A DNA stretch of 64,000 bases from NCBI GenBank assembly GCA_039881145.1, contig JAYKKI010000008.1:29990501-30054500 (forward strand), read 5' to 3'. A program made the translations under genes and the position numbers. Below are positions 12,901-21,900 of the stretch, piece after piece (the stretch's first letter is position 1; each line of letters starts with the position of its first letter). The notes under the pieces are model-generated. The model did no database searches, was not told the origin of the DNA, and saw only the letters and a program-made list of their open reading frames with translations. Origin of the DNA: Druceiella hillmani. Lineage: Eukaryota; Arthropoda; Insecta; Lepidoptera; Hepialidae.

Positions 12901-15900
12901 CATGCTGGGGCTTAGTGTTGTACTATTCATTATTACAGCTTGTTTATTTGAACCAATGGTTTTTTTATATACATAGACTCAATTATCTGATATTTTGTAT
13001 CTGTGAACTATTGAACAAAATTGTTTTAGTCTATACATATAATAAAAATTGAAGTGTATCAAAATTTCTTAAGTATTTCTTGGTGGGTTACGCTATTTAA
13101 ATGAAACCTGACCACAAAAAAGATTTTGAAAATTTTTGTGTCTTTCTGTTTGTCTAAACTCTGAAAGGACTAAATGAATATTGACAAAAGTTTAACCGGT
13201 TTATAAAAAGTAATGTATATCTGGTCTGAGCGTTATTTCATATTGAACTGCGCTTTATTTTATCTCGACATCTTAGCGGAAAGAAGTCAAATCTGTAAGC
13301 GCATACTTATGAGCATTAACACAGCAGCTGGAATGGTATACTTTTTTGTTGCTCCTAGTGATACCGGTATAAGATTTTTAAATAATCTGTTATTGGCAAA
13401 AATATGAGTAGATAAAATGTGCGTAAAATAGCACACTCCATGGTTATGATATGATTGAAAGTGTGACACATGCAAAATTCCCTGTGTGGTATATAAAAAA
13501 ACAGACACAAGGCTAAAGACTTACGGACGTGTTTTGTTTGTAGTCTGGAATGAATGTGGCCTTCCTCTATGTTGACTGACTAGACTAATACCTTACTTAA
13601 ATTTTAAGATTGTTTTTATAGCTCAATTATAAATAATTTAAATGGAACAATGTACAGGCTTTTATATCCTTTTTTAATAGTATATAATTCCTTTGCTTTT
13701 ATTAAAGCTTTTTTCCTTTTTAATAAAGTTTTACAGAGAGTAAGTATAGTCCTTAATAAAAGAATCAATTAGGTGTCGGTTTTGGCTGAAACTGTGATAT
13801 TTTGTTTTCAGACTCAAAATCAATTTTGGTCAATAACTATAAATTTTACAATCATTTTTAATCATCACTAACCAGCAAATTCACTAGCTGCTAGTAAACT
13901 CGTCCAATGTGAACAAATTCAACTAGCTAACGAGCACGTAGCTCAACTAGTGAGAGTAAAGTTAAAAGTCGGACTACTTTTCTCACTACTCGCTGGCTAC
14001 CTATCTAGTAAACTAGTTGTGTGTAATCATAGTTGCTAGTAAAATTGCTGCGAGTATCCTGGTACTTCCTGGTTTCAGTGTCTATTAAATCTGGACGGAA
14101 TTAGTTAGCTCAGAAGCCTTTATTTTAACTCATGCTATCAAAAAGGAGTTACAAAAAAAGGAAAGTTGAGGCCTAGAAAAGTGTAGGTAAAAGCGTGGAT
14201 ACAAAGACATGAAAATAAAATTGAAAAGGAAAGTAAGCGGCATCTAGATGCAACAGGTGATGCAACCTCATTGGCTCATCGGAGCCAGCTAATTGGCTAT
14301 TGAGCGAGTAGAAAGTTATTGTGTGTAACCACTTCAGCAGAAGCTACCTTGTTAGCTACTTTTTTAATTAACATGAACCCGGTTCATTTTCATTGGCGGT
14401 CATAAGAGTAATTGACAGCATTGATATTAATTATTATAAAAATAATAGTTTCCTCAAAAATTGTTTTTCATTATTATTAATAATAATGAAAAACTATTTT
14501 TGAGAAACCTTGAAAAAATTTGCTAGGGTGAAAATAAAAAATAAAAGAATAAATATTGAAGGTTTGCAGATATGTTTTTTATAAATATTTGCAGATTTTC
14601 ATTTCAAATGACATGGGTATTAAATCCAAAGTAATTGAAATTTGTTATATATAAAACCCCTTATAAATGTTCCTTTGATAATACATTCACTTTACTCATT
14701 CTTAAAAATTACTCCAATAAACCAATCTTGTAACACTCAAATAATCAATTATATCCACTTTACCATATTAAAAATTTAATTAGGTACTGGACTTACAAGA
14801 GCTATCATACTTGCATCAAAAGGTCTGCCATATATGGAAGAGTAAGCAATCAAAAGATGATGGAACTCAAAAGAAAACCGGCCCATTAGAGAACGATTTA
14901 TTCAAGAGAAAACAAAATACTATTCAGAGAAGTATATATTTATTAATAAAAAGATAATTTTGCACCCAACGATAAATATCTCTTATTATGGAATGTTGTT
15001 CCGATATCACCAAACAGATGTTAAATGTGAACCATTCATTAAGTTTCACCATAAAAATAATCTATAATAATGAAAACTTAAATATATTTATTTATTATAG
15101 TATATCTAGAAACAGGGAATTAATCAACCGAGACTGGTTTTCCAAACAATATTACAATAAGTGTACGTGAATACATACATACAAAAATGGTATGCTAAGA
15201 GCAAACGTGTTTAAGCAAAGATGGGAATAGAGTACCTACCTGCAAAATATTTCTTGTATGCAATCAGTTCTTAAATATTTCCATTGTGTTGTTGCCCACT
15301 AGAATCCACACACACTTACTAGCAAATTTTGACAGATGACTTTGACAATGTCTTCTATAAATTGATTTATCTTTTATTTTAAATCTTTCAATTTTATCTA
15401 ACCATTCCATCTCCCACTTCCTACATAGTCTTCTTCCAACCTCTACCTTACGTGTATTATTATTATAATACAAAAATGAATAAATAATTATTAATTTAAT
15501 TACGTATCCTGCTCACTCTCGTGAAAAAAGTGTTTATATGAAATGCTGGAAGTCTAATATTTTTTACATTACAGTTATGTAATTAAAAACATATATGAAA
15601 ATCAGCTTTGCTGATTTTTTATATTCTTAGCTTATATGGCCATATTATTTAAACAATTTCATGATTATCTTACACTAATTTACCAGTGACAATAACTTAA
15701 AGGGTACCTATATCTGACCATGCCTAAGTGTTAAGGCCGGCCTTTCCTTAATTAATACATTACAAAAGTCTGTACTCATATTTAAGCTTGCTTAAATACT
15801 TTAAAGATCTTAGTCTATTATATTTGTATTATAACAGCTATACTAAAATGTGAGATCACAAATTAATGCAAAAAGGCAACATTTGCCCAATTTTAAAATG

Positions 15901-18900
15901 ATAATCTACATGATTGGTCTCCTTTATCCACAAACTGCAAGTAAGATGAAAGGAATAGTATAGATTATGATGAAAGGGATAGTAAAGTGATGAAATAAAT
16001 TTCTGAAAAGTTATTTGGACTAATAGGTGATAATAAACAGAAGGTATCTTGCTTTTAAATGGAACTATATATTTAATTCACCTGTGTGAAAATACAATGT
16101 CAATAACCTGGTAACGTTAATAAACGCATCCTTAATATAATGAATATTTTCATCAGTAATGGAACTAGAGGCAGCCGTACGTGAGGAGCGTAAGAGACTC
16201 AATGAAGTTCGGGATACAATGTACTCAGATATGATATCGACTGATAAACCACCGTCTGCTCTAGAGTTAGTAATATAAATTTGCCACTTAGTTATAAGCC
16301 AAAAATAAAAGAAACCGCTCCAATTTTGCAATCATCTTTTTGGATCTATCTTCATAATTTTTTATTTCAAATTTGAAGAAAAAAATGACATGTGCCTCTG
16401 TCTGGTGGTTTTGTGCCTATGTATACAGACCATCGGATACACCACATATTGCAATTCTTGACCGATTTTGGAGATTATTTTTTCTATCGATTAGTTATAT
16501 ATCAGTATGGAAGCCGATAAATTTTCACAATGATTTGTCAAACAGTTTAATTTTTATAAAAATGTTTTCTAAAAACTTTCTTTTTTCATTCTCGGTGACT
16601 ACTCTCGGCATCCATTTTATGCACATCTTCTTGCCCGTCTTTCTCTTTCCTCTATGCTGTTTTAATTATAAATTTTTTTTATTAGGTGTATAAACCAAAG
16701 ATGCAATTACTCTATAAGTTTTTCTTGATTTTTATCTGATTTGTAATTAACTAATGAAAATTTATAGCATTTCTTAGATATATAAACATGGCAAAAAAAG
16801 TATTCAGTATTAAAATATTGTTTGTTATTAATAAAATAATCTTTTATCAATATAAATAATATTAATAAAAGAAGAAAAAAAATTTGGGGTATGTACTTTT
16901 GTTTTCACCAATGATTTTTGCTTTATATAGTAATATTACTTCTTTATTGTTACCTATTGATAACTTATAATATATTGTAAATAAATAACATATGCACACC
17001 CTATAACTGTGTGCATGTGCGATCTATAACCAACATGCAAACAATCAAATTCTTAATTTGTCGGCTTACCACAGCTAGTAAAACTTAGATACATTTTTTA
17101 TTCTATCATACATCAAAGTCAGCTGTACCAACCTAAACGGCACAACTTAAAAACATTTAGCACTATGTTTCCTGTCTGAATATTATACATTAAACCACGT
17201 GGATATAGTCAGTGTGTATTACAGTTTATTTTTGAGTATAGTGTATTTGTATGTATTACCTACTATAAATATATAATATCTTTCAAATATTAAATTTACA
17301 AAAATTATATATATTGTAGTATAAATAAGAAAAACACTGTAAGAACAAAAACTAACATGACAACCAGAAAACTTTATTACAAATTATGAAAGCTGTAGCC
17401 ACCTTGCCAATCAAATAGATTCAAATATAATACATATTGAAAAAGATATATTTGTGAAATTATGTATCATATTGTGTCGTACCATTATAGGTGTCATTGC
17501 AATGATGGAGTAGAGGTGAGTAGTCATGTGCAAGAGATTCCATGCACGGTATCCCAAAGAAAAACAAAAGCACATGGACCAAGACTGGTACGTTCTTTCA
17601 TTCTGTGATTTTCATGTATAACAAATTTTTAACTCCTCATGCATATTCAACTAAAGTCACAAAATATTGGTTACATTTACAGTTATTCTTTATGTAACAA
17701 AGAACTTTATTCAGACCGGGAAGGGATTCAGACCAAAAACTAACAGTATTAAATTACATATATGCGTAAAGGGCAAACCTTATACAAGCATCAAACATGT
17801 GTCAAAAATAACAAAACCAGCCAAATTTAATTTGTAATATTCTTGATTTTTCACAATAACTGCATTTGTATTATAAATTAACTATGTTATACACATCTAT
17901 CATTCAGTTTACTTTGAGTTTTCTTGCATCCAGAACGCCTGAAAATGGTAACAAAATTAACAATCAAAATTCCAGTTTTGTTCAGCCAGATTTCTGGAAG
18001 CTTAATATGTCGCGGCAAGAAGATTATCTGTTACGATTATGTGATGTTTCAATGCTTTTTGGAGCCCACTTTGAAAAGAAAAAATATTGAGCAACATATG
18101 TACTAAAGGATGGGATGAAACGAAGTAAATGACCTAAACGAACTAAAAGAAAGTTATTGGTGTTCCTGCAGATCAAATTACAGGCAACCTCTGCAGAGAC
18201 ATTCACCCTCTGCTAGTAAACAAGCCTAAGAAGCTCTTTATTTTTTCCAGAGTGAAGTAGTCATCAACAATAAGTTCGAAGTAACATTAACTGAATTTGT
18301 CTCAATGTTTTGGTGTGGATGACTTTACAAATCAATTATCGAGAAGTGAAAGACACTACGCATAAGTTGAGACCATTACTGAAATTTGTAACGCATATTA
18401 CACCAAACGGTTCAATAATAAATCTTATTAGAAAATTTCTAGGCATACAAAACGATGCTAGTTTATTAAAGGAAATCTTTGAAAACATGCTGAAACTAAA
18501 ATCAGAATTCGAAAAATATTTTTACTGTAAAACCTAGGATTTAATGACTCTATCTCATTTAATATAAGACTTGAGAAATGTTGCAGAAATATGACAAGAT
18601 CTACGTTAATATTGTTTAAGATATTACAAATCATCTAGAAATGTCACAACTCATGATGTCAAAAATCACTAAGACGTCTTAGGGGCAAATAGTATAAAAA
18701 ATTCAATAAAAATAGATGAAAAAAGATTCGCTCCATTACTGATGAATAAATTTTGACAAAAGATATACAGACGTTGGTTAATTATTATTGCAAAAAATTT
18801 TTTTCACATTCTTCTAGAAATAATATGTAAAATTTTTTGATTTGGTTTTTTTTATGGAGAAGTACTTAATTTTTTAATAACAAACTATTTGCAACATTTT

Positions 18901-21900
18901 ATCAATAATATTTATATTCAAATTGTAATTACATTATCGTAAATAGAACGTACATACAAAAAAGTTTAGAAAAACATTGAATTACCATAATCAATATTTC
19001 TTTCTGCGAAATGATACTCGCATCTCACAATATTCAATGCGAAAAATGTGTTTGTCTTGCCGCATTGCAGATTACCACTTTGATGATGCCACAAGACGTC
19101 CAATGTAGGTGCACTGCATGACATTAAACTCTTGCATCATCCTTTAGTGTATCATAAGAATCGTTGATACAAAAAACATTATGTATTATATTCAATTTAA
19201 TAAGACCAGTATATCTGATAGATATCGGAAGATCTCAAAAGACGGAAGATTTTGAGTCAACGTTTGCAGACGTCACTGTTGTAGATTTTATTTTACTAGA
19301 ATACAATTTAAACAAGTCAACAAAAGTGAATACTATATTTAAGTATTAGTTGATCGGGATATTAAAGAGAAAGGCTCAGTAAAGGTATATTACTTTACTT
19401 GTAAAAATGGAACTCGGACTGTAGAATGTCTTACTACCATATAATAACTATTACATGGTATTTGGATGCAAGACATCTTAGCGAAGTGAATAATTTATGG
19501 TTTATTAAAGCTAAACTATAAACCACTATGTTAACAAAAGTAAATATTATATTTATATATTATTTAACAGAATATTGAAGGAAAAGCCTCAGTAAAGATA
19601 TAATACTGCGCTTGTAAAAATAGAACTCAGACTGTAGAACGTCTTACTCTCAAATAATAACTAGTACATGGTGTTTGGAATATGCCAGACATCTTAGCGA
19701 AGTGAATAATCTGTGAAATAAGTGAATTGTTTATATTTATATATTACTTGCACGGAATATTGAAGGAAAAGGCTCAGTAAAGATATAACTACTGCATTTA
19801 TAAAAATGGAACTCTTGACTGTCGAATGTCTTACCAACTTAGTAACTATTAAGATGGTATTTGGGATATGCAAGATATCTTGACGAATGTATGAAACCGT
19901 TATATGAACAAATAGAAAAAAAATTTTATTCAATTATAATCAACTTCAGTGGTACATAAACCAACATTTTTACAGCTAGCGACAGCAGCACAGTACATAC
20001 AGTGAAGCCAATAGTTCTTGATTTTTGTTAGTGCAATTAAACAACCTATACATTGGTATATTAACCCGATGGGAGTGTGGTGGGGTGTGACATACCCCAC
20101 CTATTATTTTCCTTAATAATTTTTTTATTTATCCAAGCGACATTTTAGCGGCTTCGTTTTATAACTGGAGCTGAGGTAGTGCAGGAGGGGAAAGTGGCGT
20201 GATTACAGTGTTGCGTCAGCCGGTGTTCGAGATACACACGTGCATACATCCGTAGGGTAAGCGACGGGGGTCACATAGCTTGTAGTGCGTTTCATGACAC
20301 AATTATTTAATGTATATATTATTTATTATTGCTTCCTTTTTAGATTTTTCACAAACATCGGCGAGACAAGTGGTGAAAAAAGACTTGAGTCTATGTTTAG
20401 ATACGTATTAGAAAATTCTTCCAATGAATCAAGCTCGACAGAAGTGTCTGATCATTGCAATGAACACAATCTGGAATCTGATACAGAACAGGAGCTAAAT
20501 GAAAATGAAGTGGAATATAGCAGTGATTGGGAATTGAATGATAGTATCCCTCGTTTAACTTTAACATGGCTCATCTGCCCAAGTTCATTCACCTCATTAC
20601 AAATCTAAAAATGGCCGAATGTGGTACAAGTACACAAATTCAGTCAGAAAATATAATTGATGAGCGTCATGGAGTCAAAGGATTATCAAAAAAAGCGAAA
20701 ACTAAAACAAAATGTTTGAATACTTTTTTATTGAGGTAGTGAAGTGTGCTATATTGATACATACCAATGAAGAAATCATGAGATGACAAGCAATGTACAA
20801 AGAGACCGAAAACCTATATTACATGAAAGAAACTATGTCTACTGAACTTAATGCATTTATTAGCTTGCTATAACACTGCTGGTCTGAATAAATCAAGCCG
20901 ACAAAGTCTGAAAGATTTGTGGAGGACTGATGCCATTGGAGTCGATATATTTCGAACGACAAATTTAAAAGAAATTTGACAACATGCCTCATATAAGAAC
21001 ATTCTTTGACCCACTACTTTGTTCAACGCTGCTCCCAAGAAGCTTATATATCTCATGAATACATGACAATTGACAAGATGCTATTGGCGTTCGTTCAGAG
21101 GACGTTGCCCGTTCAGAGTATATGTACCTAGCAAACTTGCTGGCTAAAAATTGTAGCGCTTGTTGATGCTAAGACTTTCTACGTTTTCAATTTAGAAGTT
21201 TATGCTGGGCAGCAGCCTGCAGGGCCGTATGCTCTCAGTAATAGCACTTTTGCTGTAGTGGAAAGACTGATTATGCCCATATCTAAGTCAAACTGCAATT
21301 TGACTTTTGATAATTGGTTTACCAGCTAAAAATTGATGATGCATTTATTGATTGGCATAGGCTGACTTCCACTGGAACAGATTGCAGAAATAAAAGATGC
21401 ATTCCACCTGCATTTTTGAAGTTTGTTTCCAGAAAGATATTACTATGGTGTTATATGCTCCAAAAAAGAATAAAGTGGTAGTTGCAATGTTCACTCTTCA
21501 TCACGACATCAGGATAGATGAGAGCACTGGAGATCAGAACAAACGGAAATTATGACATTCTATAATTCAACAAAAACAGGATTAGATGTGGTTGACGATT
21601 TGAGTGCAACCTATGATGTGTTCCGTAATAATAAGCGCTTGCTAACGACAGTTTTTTGTGGAATTCGGAACATGGCTGCTATAAATGCAAACTTAATATT
21701 TCAAGAAAATGTAAACAAAAACACTAAACGAATGTAATTTCTCCATAATTGGGGATTAAGTTTGGTATATACACATTTGCAACAGCGAGCAGATCGAAAG
21801 AATATTCCCATGTACATACGTCAGAGAATTTCTTCTGAAATCAATGAACCCCTGTATTCAGTGGTCCAGAATGTTCCAGGACGTTATGTTCGATGTTTTA

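Larger units (their letters stand above)
10911..14783 (+). other. intron g/h
   Basis: A 3.9 kb AT-rich intron. It contains an inverted-repeat element (11171-11312), a short direct repeat (about 12708-12776), a Helitron-like start (13030), a transposon-like segment (about 13870-14380) and an A/T hairpin (14448-14509). 11320-12700 shows no feature that I can name. Confidence 0.65.

Noticed and set aside
16065..16331. 88-codon minus-strand frame
   Set aside because: It is the shadow of exon i on the other strand; the + strand reading is helical and fits splice phases.
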